Positions 17,624 through 26,969 of a stretch of DNA of 64,000 nt are shown here, piece by piece. The stretch is from Planctopirus ephydatiae (GTDB taxonomy: Bacteria > Planctomycetota > Planctomycetia > Planctomycetales > Planctomycetaceae). The stretch covers positions 496,001 through 560,000 of the forward strand of contig NZ_CP036299.1 in NCBI RefSeq assembly GCF_007752345.1, in the 5' to 3' direction. The notes beneath the pieces were generated by a model. It had not been told where the DNA came from. It searched no databases and worked only from the letters and a program-made list of their open reading frames with translations. Position numbers and translations under genes: made by a program. The first letter of the stretch is position 1. The number at the start of each line of letters is the position of its first letter.

Positions 17624-18805
17624 CTAACCGGCACGCTTCCACGTCACTTGATATCGATTCCAGAGGGCATCCCACTCGGCCAGTAAGGTGGTCCAGTTGA
17701 GTGTGGCGAACATTAAAAAGGGGGCGCAGTAGCGAAGTTGTCCCCCTGTGGATTGCACAATGGCTCCTGCGATGGCGAGGGCCCAGGCGAGAGCTTGTGC
17801 ACCGAGGAGCCAGGCATACACGGGTGAATTGGGCAAAAGCAGGAGATTTGTCACCAGTGCCGATAGTAGCAGCCAGGGGCTGGCCAGCCTGAGGAGTTTA
17901 TGGGAGACAAACTCGAACCAGAGTGGGTTTTTCCAGGGCAGGATCAAAGCAGGTTTCAAGAGGACCAGTTGCACGACGCCAGCAATGGTTCGTCGCTTAC
18001 GGGTGGATTCGTGTTGAGTGGTTTTGGCGGGTGTATCCCAGATGGTGGCGTGGGCTTCGAAAACACATTTTCCACCCTGCATAACGGCCTGCATGGGGAT
18101 TAACACATCATCGAGAATTGTTTGAGCCGGGATGGGCCGGTAAGCACTTTTCCTTAAGGCGTAGCAGGCTCCGGTAGCGCCTGGGACACCGCGAAAGCGA
18201 CTTTCCTGTTTGCGAATGAACTTCTCGTACTTCCAATAAAAACCAACCCCTTCGCTGGCTGTGGTTTCGTGGGCTGAAGTGAGGAATTTGAGTTCGCCGG
18301 AAACGACAGTGATGTGCGGGTCGTCAAAGCGTTGGAGAAGTTTTTCGATGGTATCGAGTTCGAAGGTTTGGCGCGCATCGACGAAGAGCAGAATCTCGCC
18401 CGTGGCGAGTGCCGCCAGATCGTTGAGGACGGAGGGTTTGCCGCGTCTTGCAGCGAACGGCACGACCTTTAACACCGGATTCTCGATCCGGCTGAGAGCT
18501 GCGAGCGTTTCTTCATCGGCCCCGTCGAGACCGACCAGGATTTGCTGGATCTGGTGAGCAGCACTCGAGGCGAGCAGATTCTCGATCTTTCGGGGTAAAG
18601 TGAGCGGTTCGTGATGGGCGGACAGCAGCACGCTGATGGTTCGAGGATTGACGGGTGAAGCCGGTTGATCCTGCAAAGCCGGTGGTTGCCGGGTGATGCG
18701 TGCGAGGAAAGCCATGACGAGGGGATACCCGACGTAGATGTATCCCAGGAGGAGAATCGACAGCCAGAAGAGCGCCATCAGCAACAACGGGAGACTGATG
18801 GTCAT
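17624..18805 (-). CDS. membrane glycosyltransferase family 2 protein
   Basis: A 393-residue GT2 enzyme that adds sugar to a growing lipid-linked or cell-surface glycan at the cytoplasmic face. A hydrophobic helix at about 7-33 anchors it. The GT-A domain has ISVLLSAHHEP, QILVGLDGADEET, the KPSVLNDLAA segment and the metal-site region ILLFVDARQTFE, where a D-A-R replaces the usual D-A-N/D-X-D. RGVPGATGACYALRKSAYR and the DDVLIPM acceptor motif follow, then KRRTIAGVVQLVL (the position of the family's Q-x-x-R-W-like motif) and several C-terminal transmembrane helices. The start overlaps the stop of the upstream GT4 gene by 4 bp. Confidence 0.9.
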   Translation of the reverse strand: MTISLPLLLMALFWLSILLLGYIYVGYPLVMAFLARITRQPPALQDQPASPVNPRTISVLLSAHHEPLTLPRKIENLLASSAAHQIQQILVGLDGADEETLAALSRIENPVLKVVPFAARRGKPSVLNDLAALATGEILLFVDARQTFELDTIEKLLQRFDDPHITVVSGELKFLTSAHETTASEGVGFYWKYEKFIRKQESRFRGVPGATGACYALRKSAYRPIPAQTILDDVLIPMQAVMQGGKCVFEAHATIWDTPAKTTQHESTRKRRTIAGVVQLVLLKPALILPWKNPLWFEFVSHKLLRLASPWLLLSALVTNLLLLPNSPVYAWLLGAQALAWALAIAGAIVQSTGGQLRYCAPFLMFATLNWTTLLAEWDALWNRYQVTWKRAG

Positions 18806-20376
18806 ACGGCACCTCGTGCTCTCTGCAAGCCTTGCGATCCCTGCATCGCGCAGACATCAGACAGCAATTTCGCCAGTTGAGCGGTTTGACGAGACCGGCT
18901 GTAAGCCAGCAGTTCTTCTTCGGGGAAGCTGGATGCCGCTGAAGAGGAGGTCGTGGTTTTCAGACGCACCTGCTCGATGAGCCAATTGGCAATGGCCTGT
19001 GGATCGCCGGGAGGAAAGTGGCTCCGGGCGTGGAAAGTTTGCACAATTTGAGCGGTTTCGCCTGCAGGGACGACCGCCAGAATCTGTTTGCGCGTGGCGA
19101 GATATTCAAAGAGTTTGGCGGGCACGACACGTTCAGCACCGGGAACATCGCTGAGTAACAGCAGGAGACTGTCGGCTTGTGACTGATAGCCAAGAACTTC
19201 GGCGTGCGGGCAGTAATCGCGCGAAATGATCTGACATGGCAAACCAGCCAAGCGTGTCAGGAGCTGGGATTGTTCGGGCGTTTTGCGGCCAATGACAGTC
19301 AGTTCGATGTTTGATGCGATTTCGGGTGATTGGCTGCACACCAGCTCCAGTGCCCGGACGACGGGTTGGATATCGGTCAGATTCCATAATGTGCCGGTAT
19401 AGACGAGTCGGAATCGATCTGCGGATGCCGAGGGAAGAGCGGGTTGACGGTCCGTCGTTGACGAAGAAGTTTCGGGTGCAGAAACGGATTCAAAATCCGT
19501 GGTATCGAAACCGTTGTAGATGGTTTCGACAGGCGTATCGAGACCCAGCGATTTCAACTGGCTGCGCAGGGCTGCACTGCTGGCGTTCGTGGTGGCAATG
19601 ACGGCACTGGCACTTTTGAGAACGGCCTGCTGCATCCGCTGCTGTGTGAAGCGGGCATACCAGCCGCCAGGTGAATTTTCGAGGTACTTGCTGCTGAGAT
19701 CCCATTCGTCGCGGTAATCGAGAATGAGGGGCAGGTGATATTTCTTTGCGAGTCCCTGGCCTAAAAGAAAACTTGAGTAAGGCGGAGCCGTGACGAGCAA
19801 CGCATCGTGAGGAGTTTCTTCCAGTGCCTGGCAGGCGACTTTCCAGGCTTCGGGTAACCAGAGGCGCTGCGCATCGGGTTGCAGGAGAGTGGTGGCGCAT
19901 TGTTTCGCGCAGCGTTTGGCAAAGCTCAGCAGCCTGGCGACCATGCGTCGGAACATGCCAGGCGTACGGCTGGTGGGCTGAGATTGAGACGCTCTGGTGT
20001 TCGTCGCCTGATGACTGGAGCCAATCATGGCCTGTTTGAGGCGATAGCCAGGTTCGAGCGTGCGGGCCTTGATGATCTGCACTCCAGCGGGAATCTCCTT
20101 GAGCAGACTTTCATCAAGGAGTGGTACCGATGGGTTTTCGACTGTGAGAACGGTGACATCCCAGCCGAACTGCTGGAGATATTTGACCCATTTGGCAGGT
20201 CGTTGTACTCCGGCGCCGCCGACTGGTGGAAAGCTGTAAGCCACGAGCAAAACTCTTTTTCGAGCTGGTGGTTCAACAGGGCGCGGCGGATGGGCTGAAA
20301 AACGAAACGAAGGCGCGGGTTCGGCAATCGCTTGCAGCCAGGGGGGCATAGGACGTTTGGCAGTGATCACAATCAT
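18802..20376 (-). CDS. glycosyltransferase family 4 protein
   Basis: A GT-B fold glycosyltransferase of about 524 residues. The N-terminal domain starts at RKRVLLVAYSFPPVGGAGVQR, the typical GT4 glycine-rich opening; the C-terminal nucleotide-sugar domain includes FRLVYTGTLWNLTDIQP and ends with the VPAKLFEYLATRKQILAVVP motif carrying the conserved acidic site. About 45 residues precede the first domain. I choose ATG 20376 because GGGGAG lies just upstream; a GTG at 20433 in the same frame is possible, with no better ribosome binding site. Its 3' end overlaps the GT2 start by 4 bp. Donor and acceptor sugars cannot be read. Confidence 0.88.
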   Translation of the reverse strand: MIVITAKRPMPPWLQAIAEPAPSFRFSAHPPRPVEPPARKRVLLVAYSFPPVGGAGVQRPAKWVKYLQQFGWDVTVLTVENPSVPLLDESLLKEIPAGVQIIKARTLEPGYRLKQAMIGSSHQATNTRASQSQPTSRTPGMFRRMVARLLSFAKRCAKQCATTLLQPDAQRLWLPEAWKVACQALEETPHDALLVTAPPYSSFLLGQGLAKKYHLPLILDYRDEWDLSSKYLENSPGGWYARFTQQRMQQAVLKSASAVIATTNASSAALRSQLKSLGLDTPVETIYNGFDTTDFESVSAPETSSSTTDRQPALPSASADRFRLVYTGTLWNLTDIQPVVRALELVCSQSPEIASNIELTVIGRKTPEQSQLLTRLAGLPCQIISRDYCPHAEVLGYQSQADSLLLLLSDVPGAERVVPAKLFEYLATRKQILAVVPAGETAQIVQTFHARSHFPPGDPQAIANWLIEQVRLKTTTSSSAASSFPEEELLAYSRSRQTAQLAKLLSDVCAMQGSQGLQRARGAV

Positions 20377-20445
20377 TTCTCCCCGACACGCGGGAAATGT
20401 TTCTCTGGGATGATATTTCTTTGGCGGTGACACTTCTTGGGGGGA

Positions 20446-21315
20446 TTAATACTCAAACATGTCGATGGCAATCTGTTCTTCCACCTGCCGTTGTTTTGAA
20501 GCTTCCTGGGGAGGAATCGGATTGGGCAGTGGTTCAGAAAATTCTTCTGGAATGGCTTGCATCACGAGGTTGTCTGTTGGGACTGGGATGAACGGGAGCT
20601 GGCTTCCTGTTGCGGCTGTTGAATCAAGGATCGCGGTTTGCTGAATGAGTTGGCCATGGGCATCTTTGCGGGGGACAAGCTGGCTGAGAGTGACGCTCTG
20701 CCAGTCGCGATACCAGGGCTCGCGCGCCCAGAGACGGATGGCAATCCCTCCAAAGCGATGGACATCGTGCAGGAGAATGACTTCTCCCGGCATGGGCTCC
20801 GTGCTGTTGCACCAGGCGACAAGTTCATCAGACGATTTCATCCGCCAGTCTTTGGGGTCTTGCGACCAGAGAGCAATGGCGAGCTTCCTCTGGACGAGGC
20901 CGCGCCATTTGCCAAAAGTCAGTTCCCCTTTGGGTGGGCGAAACCATCGCGGTCGAATTTTAGTGAGGACTTCGAGGTAATCCTGCGTGCGATCCACTTC
21001 ATCGAGAAAAGCTGCAGTCGATGTGTTGGCCGGCTCGCTGTGAGTCCAGGTATGGTTCCCGAGTTCGTGACCTTCAGCCACAATGCGTCGAATCAGATCG
21101 GGATAACGAGCGGCTCGTTCACCCACCACAAAGAACGTGGCGCGAGCACCGACTTGATGGAGAGCATCCAGCACGAAAGGTGTATGGATAGGATCCGGGC
21201 CATCATCGAAGGTCCACGAGAAGATCTTTTCCTGAGTGCGCGCCTGAATCAGCCAGTCTTCTTTGGGCGAAAGCTGCGTGATCAGAAGTTTGGCAAACTG
21301 CTTGAGAGGATTCAT
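20446..21315 (-). CDS. NodB-type polysaccharide deacetylase
   Basis: A 289-residue carbohydrate esterase family 4 protein that should remove acetyl groups from N-acetylated sugars of the polysaccharide. NodB motif 1 is FSWTFDDGPD with Asp37-Asp38 (catalytic base and metal ligand), motif 2 is GNHTWTH with His88 and His92 as metal ligands, and motif 3 is the RPRWFRPPKGELT region. VILLHDVHRFG supplies the late Leu-His motif. No signal peptide or transmembrane segment is evident, so it may act in the cytoplasm on a lipid-linked intermediate. It starts within the 3' end of the upstream GT4 gene (4-bp overlap). Confidence 0.9.
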   Translation of the reverse strand: MNPLKQFAKLLITQLSPKEDWLIQARTQEKIFSWTFDDGPDPIHTPFVLDALHQVGARATFFVVGERAARYPDLIRRIVAEGHELGNHTWTHSEPANTSTAAFLDEVDRTQDYLEVLTKIRPRWFRPPKGELTFGKWRGLVQRKLAIALWSQDPKDWRMKSSDELVAWCNSTEPMPGEVILLHDVHRFGGIAIRLWAREPWYRDWQSVTLSQLVPRKDAHGQLIQQTAILDSTAATGSQLPFIPVPTDNLVMQAIPEEFSEPLPNPIPPQEASKQRQVEEQIAIDMFEY

Positions 21316-22679
21316 GGGGTTCCTCCCATAAGGCTGGAAGAGAGATAAGCGTATTCGTCGGCCATGGAAGATTCGTTGGTTTCAATGAGCTCACGATACT
21401 CGCGATCTGCCAGACCATGGATGTAACCCCCCTGATCGTGAAAACGATGAACGCAGGTGGACAGTGCCTGGATGAGATGATTGGTCGATTCTTCCAGTGA
21501 GCTGGGGCGCCAGCGACGCACCATTCCCGATTCGGTATCGGTTTCTGGCGAGTGATTCAGCAAGTCTTCAATGGCATTGGCTAGAGAAAGAGGCTGTCCA
21601 GGGGGAACGAGCCGATCAAAATATGGGTCGGCAATTTCTGGAATGCCCCCGACTTCACTGGCTACGAAATTCGCACCACTGGCCATGGCTTCCATGAGGA
21701 CGTTGGGTACACCTTCGGAGATGCTGGGCAAGACAATGACACTGGCTGCGCGATACCAGTCGACCAGCTCTGCCTGAGGGCAGGAGCCGGCAAAATGAAT
21801 CATGTTCGTAATCTGAAGTTCTTCGGCCTGGGCTTGCAGACGCTGTTGCAATGAGCCGTGGCCCACAAAGACACAGCGAAACCTTAGACCACGATCTGCC
21901 AGCGAACGACAGGCACGCAAGAGGTATTCCCAACCTTTGACAGGTGCGAGACGACCGGGTGCGACCAGCAAGGCGACATCTTGCGGCTGTTTAAGTTTTT
22001 CTCTGGCAGCTCGTTTTGAACCAGGCTGAAAGATGGTGGTATCGACTCCCCGGCGGACAACGGCGAGTTTTTCGGGTGGCAGGCCATCTTCAACGAGTAC
22101 GCGGGAAAGATTTTCGCTCACGGTGATGACCAGATCGGCGGCATGGAGTGCTTCGAGAATCGCTCGGCGGCGGCTCCCGGAGCGTGCCAGCAAAAGCACA
22201 TCGCTGCCTCCGGTCATCACGACGGAAGGAATGCCAGCGGCATGAGCCATTTTCGTGGCGACGGCACCGTCGGGATGTGACCAGTAGGAAAGCACGACAT
22301 CGGGCTGCTCTTCGCGCAGGATCTGCGGAAGTATGGACTGGCTCGACCAGGAGAGGCAGCGGTGATATTGAGAGCGGAGAATTTTGGGTGGATAGTAGAA
22401 GGGGAAGTAAGTGGCTGGTACTCCCGGTATGGCTTCGAAGGTGTCGAATTTGGCTTTGGGTTTGCAGCCGGGAATGAGACTCGAATACCACTGATTCCAG
22501 GGGATCGGTGAAACGATGCGGACTTTGTGCGGATGTTGTGCAGCACCACCATTCGACGTGGGATGAGTTTCCGTCAGGCGCGACGAAGCGGCCAGACCGG
22601 CGAGCATCGTGCGGTTGAAGGTGCCTAATCCGGGATTCCACGGATTGGGAAAGTTATGTGAGAAAAACAAAACTCGCAT
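21312..22679 (-). CDS. glycosyltransferase family 4 protein
   Basis: A GT-B glycosyltransferase of 455 residues. I place the start at ATG 22679, giving MRVLFFSHNFPNPWNPGLGT, the normal GT4 N-terminus, with AAGGA about 10 bases upstream; a longer frame to 22769 adds 30 residues with no family likeness. The C-terminal domain has LLVAPGRLAPVKGWEYLLRA, then ASVIVLPSISEGVPNVLMEA with the conserved E-x7-E region, and ASEVGGIPEIADP. It is part of the tight polysaccharide operon, and its stop overlaps the deacetylase start. The sugar specificity is unknown. Confidence 0.9.
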   Translation of the reverse strand: MRVLFFSHNFPNPWNPGLGTFNRTMLAGLAASSRLTETHPTSNGGAAQHPHKVRIVSPIPWNQWYSSLIPGCKPKAKFDTFEAIPGVPATYFPFYYPPKILRSQYHRCLSWSSQSILPQILREEQPDVVLSYWSHPDGAVATKMAHAAGIPSVVMTGGSDVLLLARSGSRRRAILEALHAADLVITVSENLSRVLVEDGLPPEKLAVVRRGVDTTIFQPGSKRAAREKLKQPQDVALLVAPGRLAPVKGWEYLLRACRSLADRGLRFRCVFVGHGSLQQRLQAQAEELQITNMIHFAGSCPQAELVDWYRAASVIVLPSISEGVPNVLMEAMASGANFVASEVGGIPEIADPYFDRLVPPGQPLSLANAIEDLLNHSPETDTESGMVRRWRPSSLEESTNHLIQALSTCVHRFHDQGGYIHGLADREYRELIETNESSMADEYAYLSSSLMGGTP

Positions 22680-22810
22680 GCCGTAATGATCCTTGCGACG
22701 GCCCGCAGCCAGGAAGATCTTGCTACAGGTGGAAACCCGTCGATCAGCAGTTGCCCCAGTGGAAAGCACATAGCGACCACTATGGAAAATGACGGGCTCT
22801 CTTTGAAAAG

Positions 22811-24187
22811 TTAGCTTGGATTTTCATCCCCGGTCGGCAGATTCAGCCCTGGGGGTACATCTTTTTGTAAGTTGTTTTTCTGCAAACGCTTACGCTCTTT
22901 GCAGTAGTCTCGCAGCCGGGCTCCCTGCTGGCGAATTAAGTTCACTGCGAGTGCGGTGTGAAAAATGCCGGATGCCAGGCCATGGCGTCGTACGAGCCAG
23001 GTGGTGCCACTGGAACTTTGATCATTACCGAAGATGCGTTTGTATTCGGCGTCACCGCCGCCAAAGTCGAACCAGCGGGGTGTGTTCACAACGAGCATGT
23101 CGTTGAGCACATCGATCAGCATGAGCAGGCCAGGAGAGTAGTCGGCAAAGTCTTCGTGGAAGCCGACCTCTTCGTAATGGAATGTTTCTGCCGCCTGATT
23201 GCCGACAAGAAAGGCGACGGGCCTGCCATCGATGGACCAGAGATATGAACGGAATAGACCTGCTTCGGCAATGGCACCATAGATGGCCTGATCGCGGGGA
23301 TCGTTTTTAATCCGCAGGCCGAGTTCGTGTGTCTGCCAGGTGTGTTTCGAGATTTCGCTGGCGGCTTCGAGAAAGCGGGGAACATCCTGCGGATGAGTGA
23401 TGCATTCCAATTGTCGGGAGGGGCATTTCTTCTGTTTGCGTTTGAAGCCATTGCGGGTTTTGCTGGAGAATTTGCTCCAGTAGCCAGCCGAGCCGCCGCG
23501 CAGATCGATTCTCCACCGGGCGCGGTCGCCATAGGGAACGTGCACTTCGAAACCGGTGCCAGAGAGGGATTGAACCGCTCCGTAGAGAGGATCGTCGACG
23601 TCGAGGTCTTCGATCTGTAAAAAGTCGCCTCGTGACTGATCGACATGCTGTTTGATGGCTGAAAAAATTGCCCGCGTGCTGCTGGAGGCCGGCTCGAAGC
23701 AAGCCGTATTGGTCGAAGTGCGGAGGATCTGTCCGCCCACCAGATGCCAGCCCTGGAGTTGAACCGGCAAAGGGAGATGAGTCAGGCGACGAGCGGTAAT
23801 CTGGCGGGGGAGCAGGACTGCCAGGCTTTCCCACTGGCCATGGTGTACTTTTCCATGCTGTCCCGGGCCATGGTGTTCTTGAAAGATCACTCGAGGTTGC
23901 CACATCGAGCTATCAGGCCGGTAGCTCCAGAACTTCCATTCGGTGGCGACATGTTCTGGATGCAGAATGGCGTAACCATTTTCGGCTTTGTGCAACAGAT
24001 CGACCCAGCGGGCCTGCAGTTCCGCATCGGCCAGCACCTGCTCAAGTGGCAGTTGGCGGACGACAAGAGTTCCATCACCAGATTGCGGGTGATGATGGGT
24101 GGCCGATGTGATGTTGTGCGGCGAACCGACTGCCGGGCCTGTTGCTGTGGAGCTATTTGATGGCAGGTTTTCAATCAATGCTGGCAT
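22811..24187 (-). CDS. FemAB/BioF2-type GNAT acyltransferase of EPS cluster
   Basis: A 458-residue protein with a double-GNAT (CelD/BcsL, Acetyltransf_6) C-terminal domain at about 250-420: the basic segment TRNGFKRKQKK, then RPVAFLVGNQAAETFHYEEVG, YSPGLLMLIDVL and the strongly conserved FDFGGGDAEYKRIFGND. Members transfer acyl or aminoacyl groups and are common in exopolysaccharide and cellulose clusters, so it probably decorates the polymer or its precursor. The first 60 residues are Ser/His-rich. It overlaps the upstream CapK-like gene by 13 bp and is one of two such proteins in the cluster (the other is at 26966). Confidence 0.82.
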   Translation of the reverse strand: MPALIENLPSNSSTATGPAVGSPHNITSATHHHPQSGDGTLVVRQLPLEQVLADAELQARWVDLLHKAENGYAILHPEHVATEWKFWSYRPDSSMWQPRVIFQEHHGPGQHGKVHHGQWESLAVLLPRQITARRLTHLPLPVQLQGWHLVGGQILRTSTNTACFEPASSSTRAIFSAIKQHVDQSRGDFLQIEDLDVDDPLYGAVQSLSGTGFEVHVPYGDRARWRIDLRGGSAGYWSKFSSKTRNGFKRKQKKCPSRQLECITHPQDVPRFLEAASEISKHTWQTHELGLRIKNDPRDQAIYGAIAEAGLFRSYLWSIDGRPVAFLVGNQAAETFHYEEVGFHEDFADYSPGLLMLIDVLNDMLVVNTPRWFDFGGGDAEYKRIFGNDQSSSGTTWLVRRHGLASGIFHTALAVNLIRQQGARLRDYCKERKRLQKNNLQKDVPPGLNLPTGDENPS

Positions 24188-25617
24188 ACCAACGCTCCTT
24201 GGGCTGCGGGTTGATCGTCACTGCCTGCTGCAAGGTCTGAATGTTCAGGAAGTCTGCCGGAGGTTTGCGAGGTCTGCAGATTGTTGACCACCACTTTCAA
24301 TTTGCCGGCTCGAGTTAAAGGAATGTCATCCACCTGTTCGAGTTTGAGGGTGACTATCGGACCGATGCCTTCACGCAGATCGTTTTCGAGATGATGCAGA
24401 TCGGCCAGAGTAAGCCCACCGCTGGTGACCATGCGGACGATGATCTCGTGTGGATCATTCTGGATGACCTGAAACCGGCGGATCGAGCGATAATCTTTGA
24501 TGAGATGGGGGAAGAATTCGCCGGGAATTTTGCGACCATCGGGGGTTGTCAGGACATCGAGCTGCCTTCCGGTGACTTTGCGGAGGAGTGGCAACCCGCG
24601 ACCACAGGGACAGTTTTCGAAGCCGGCAATGGCCCGGTCTCCGTTGACATAGCGGATGAAGGGCATGGCATCGTTAAAGAGATCGGTGATGACGACGTTG
24701 CCTTCTTCGCCAGCGGGTGTGGGCTGGCCCTCATCATCGAGAATTTCGACGAAGAGGTTTTCCATGCTGAGATGTAGACCCGAATGCTGCTCGCATTCCG
24801 CACCAATCAGCATGAATTCCCGTGAGCCATACGTTTCGAAAACGGGTGCCTTAAAGACTCGTTCGAGGACAATCCGCTGGAAGTCATGCAGTTTTTCAGC
24901 ACCCACGACAATCGACTTTGGCTGCCACACCTGGAGACCTTCGCTTTCAATGAAGCGGGCAAACTCATAGGCGGCATTGGTGTAGGCCACAATCACTTGA
25001 GGTCGCCACGCATTCATGCGGCGAAGCTGCCTGTGCATCATCTCAGGAGTGAACTCGAAACAGCTCAGCACGAGATGATGATCAAAGGCGTGATGCAGGG
25101 ACATTTTCCAGCGTTTCCAGGCGGCCAGACGAGATGGCGGAGTGCCCCAGATGTAGAGCTGTCTGGTGCCTGGGCCGGCATGTGCCCAGCCGTAACCACG
25201 ATAAGTCATGGCGACACGGCGGTCATTGCTTTCGGCACTGATCTCAAAGTGCAGTGGTTCGCCACTGGAACCGCCCGTACTTTTGCTGATCCTTTTCATG
25301 GGGAGAGATGTGCTGAGCTGTAGACGATTTCTGGCGATGGTTTCCCGATGGAGCAGTGGAACTCTGCGAAAATCATCGAATGAGGAAATGGTGGCGGGAT
25401 CAATCGCATGCTCAAGAAGCAGATTTTTGTAGTAGAGTGAATGCGCGGCGGCATGAGCGACGAGCCGGCGCAGGTCGACGAGCTGTTGCAGTTCGAGCTC
25501 GGAGCGGGAATGCCACTGGGTGGCTTCGGCCCGTTGCCAGTGCTTCATGGTCTGGCGGCCCTTGATGGTGCCGTCGAACATGGGGAGCAGGATGTTTCGA
25601 TATAAGGTCTCGTACAT
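24175..25617 (-). CDS. CapK/PaaK-like adenylate-forming enzyme
   Basis: A 480-residue protein of the phenylacetate-CoA ligase-like branch of the adenylate-forming superfamily, like capsule protein CapK. The phosphate-binding loop is KSTGGSSGEP at 112-121, the adenine-side motif is FETYGSREFMLIGAEC near 270, and NGDRAIAG plus the late GRQLDVLTTPDGRKIPG segment complete the C-terminal domain. An NCPCGRGLP segment (Cys-x-Cys) is present near 340. Such enzymes activate a carboxylic acid and are thought to supply acyl groups for polysaccharide decoration. Lying directly before a GNAT/FemAB acyltransferase gene, with which it overlaps, suggests an activation-transfer pair; that is inference. Confidence 0.87.
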   Translation of the reverse strand: MYETLYRNILLPMFDGTIKGRQTMKHWQRAEATQWHSRSELELQQLVDLRRLVAHAAAHSLYYKNLLLEHAIDPATISSFDDFRRVPLLHRETIARNRLQLSTSLPMKRISKSTGGSSGEPLHFEISAESNDRRVAMTYRGYGWAHAGPGTRQLYIWGTPPSRLAAWKRWKMSLHHAFDHHLVLSCFEFTPEMMHRQLRRMNAWRPQVIVAYTNAAYEFARFIESEGLQVWQPKSIVVGAEKLHDFQRIVLERVFKAPVFETYGSREFMLIGAECEQHSGLHLSMENLFVEILDDEGQPTPAGEEGNVVITDLFNDAMPFIRYVNGDRAIAGFENCPCGRGLPLLRKVTGRQLDVLTTPDGRKIPGEFFPHLIKDYRSIRRFQVIQNDPHEIIVRMVTSGGLTLADLHHLENDLREGIGPIVTLKLEQVDDIPLTRAGKLKVVVNNLQTSQTSGRLPEHSDLAAGSDDQPAAQGALVCQH

Positions 25618-25682
25618 GCCAGGCCTTGTCAGAAAATCGCGGATTTTTTCGGGATGACTGTGCTGCGAGTGCCAACGGGTGT

Positions 25683-26969
25683 TCAGCGGCGCTTGGACTT
25701 CTCGGCCAATAAGGTTTCATACAGACGTGTGTAGTCATCGATCATGCGGTCGATATGGAAGAACTCCTGAACTCGTTCGCGTCCAGCCACTCCCATGGCC
25801 AGCCAGTCATTTCGATGCTGGCAGATTTCGAGCATGGCGCTGGCAAGTTGTTCGGGATCAGCGGCAGGTGCCAGTTGCCCGGTGACACCTGGCAGAATGA
25901 TCTCAGGATTGCCACCGACGGCTGTGGCGACGACTGGTAAGCCGACAGCCATGGCTTCCAGCAAGGTGAGCGAGATCCCTTCACTTAAAGAGGAACTGAC
26001 GAAAAAACCAGCCTGTGCCAGCAATTCCGGGATATCGTGCCGCTCGCCAAGAAAGCTGACGTGATTGGCGAGATCGAGTTGCGCAGCGAGTTGTTCGAGA
26101 TGGGGACGTTCGGCACCATCGCCCACAATGATCAGTTTAAAGGTGGGATGCACCCGCCGAACAAGATCGACGGCCTTAAGTAGGGTGCCAATATCTTTTT
26201 CAGCAGAGAGGCGGCAGACCGTGATGGCGGAGAGTTCCTGGGATGAACCTCGCCAGGCAAACTGGGCAGGATCGATGCCGTTCCAGATGCGTGCGACAAC
26301 ACTGGCCGGGAGTCGATCTTCATTGAGACAGAGGCGGGCGGCATCATCGGAGACAGCGACAATGCGATCGACCAGCCGGGTGGTGAAGCGGTACTGCAGA
26401 TTGGCACGCCAGTTATGGCCGAGGCGTTGTCCGTGGCGTGTGTTGACGACGACAGGCACACCACTCCAGCGGGCCGCGAGTGTGGCATACAAATGGGGAT
26501 AGGTATTGTGCGTGTGAATCACATCGAAGTGATGAGCTTTAAAGAACGCCGACATTTCCTGTAACTGGGCTAGTCGGCCACGGGTTTTCAACTGATGGAC
26601 TTCACAGCCTGTTTCGCGAATGTATTCGGCAAAGGGGCCGATTTCGCGCATGGCGAGGAAGGTGAGCTCGGCCCGGTCGTGATCGTGCCTGCGGGCAAAA
26701 TCGACGAGGAGTCGCTCGAGCCCGCCCGTCTTCAGTGTCAGACTGACATGACAGACTTTGAGTGGCCTGGAGGGAGTTTCCTCGATGTGCGGATTGTCTG
26801 CATCACTGACGACAGATGGATTTGGGCTGATCGTAGAAGTACGAGGAGCATGGCCCGCCAGCGATGCTAATGACCGCTGACCAGCAGGTCGCAGGGTGGG
26901 CAGGATGGTGGTGGTTGATGTCGATGAGTTCATAGGATCCAGCCGCTGGTCAGTGGTGATAGTGGTCAT
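25683..26969 (-). CDS. glycosyltransferase family 4 protein
   Basis: A 428-residue GT-B glycosyltransferase. The N-terminal domain begins at KVCHVSLTLKTGGLERLLVD (about 71-90), with the G-G-L-E loop typical of GT4. The C-terminal domain has AITVCRLSAEKDIGTLLKAVD, FKLIIVGDGAERPHLEQLA, and FVSSSLSEGISLTLLEAM with the conserved E-x7-E acidic pair, then ATAVGGNPEIILPG. About 70 low-complexity residues rich in Thr and Ser precede the fold. ATG 26969 overlaps the upstream stop (ATGA); an internal ATG at 26933 is a possible alternative. It is the third GT4 gene of the cluster. Confidence 0.9.
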   Translation of the reverse strand: MTTITTDQRLDPMNSSTSTTTILPTLRPAGQRSLASLAGHAPRTSTISPNPSVVSDADNPHIEETPSRPLKVCHVSLTLKTGGLERLLVDFARRHDHDRAELTFLAMREIGPFAEYIRETGCEVHQLKTRGRLAQLQEMSAFFKAHHFDVIHTHNTYPHLYATLAARWSGVPVVVNTRHGQRLGHNWRANLQYRFTTRLVDRIVAVSDDAARLCLNEDRLPASVVARIWNGIDPAQFAWRGSSQELSAITVCRLSAEKDIGTLLKAVDLVRRVHPTFKLIIVGDGAERPHLEQLAAQLDLANHVSFLGERHDIPELLAQAGFFVSSSLSEGISLTLLEAMAVGLPVVATAVGGNPEIILPGVTGQLAPAADPEQLASAMLEICQHRNDWLAMGVAGRERVQEFFHIDRMIDDYTRLYETLLAEKSKRR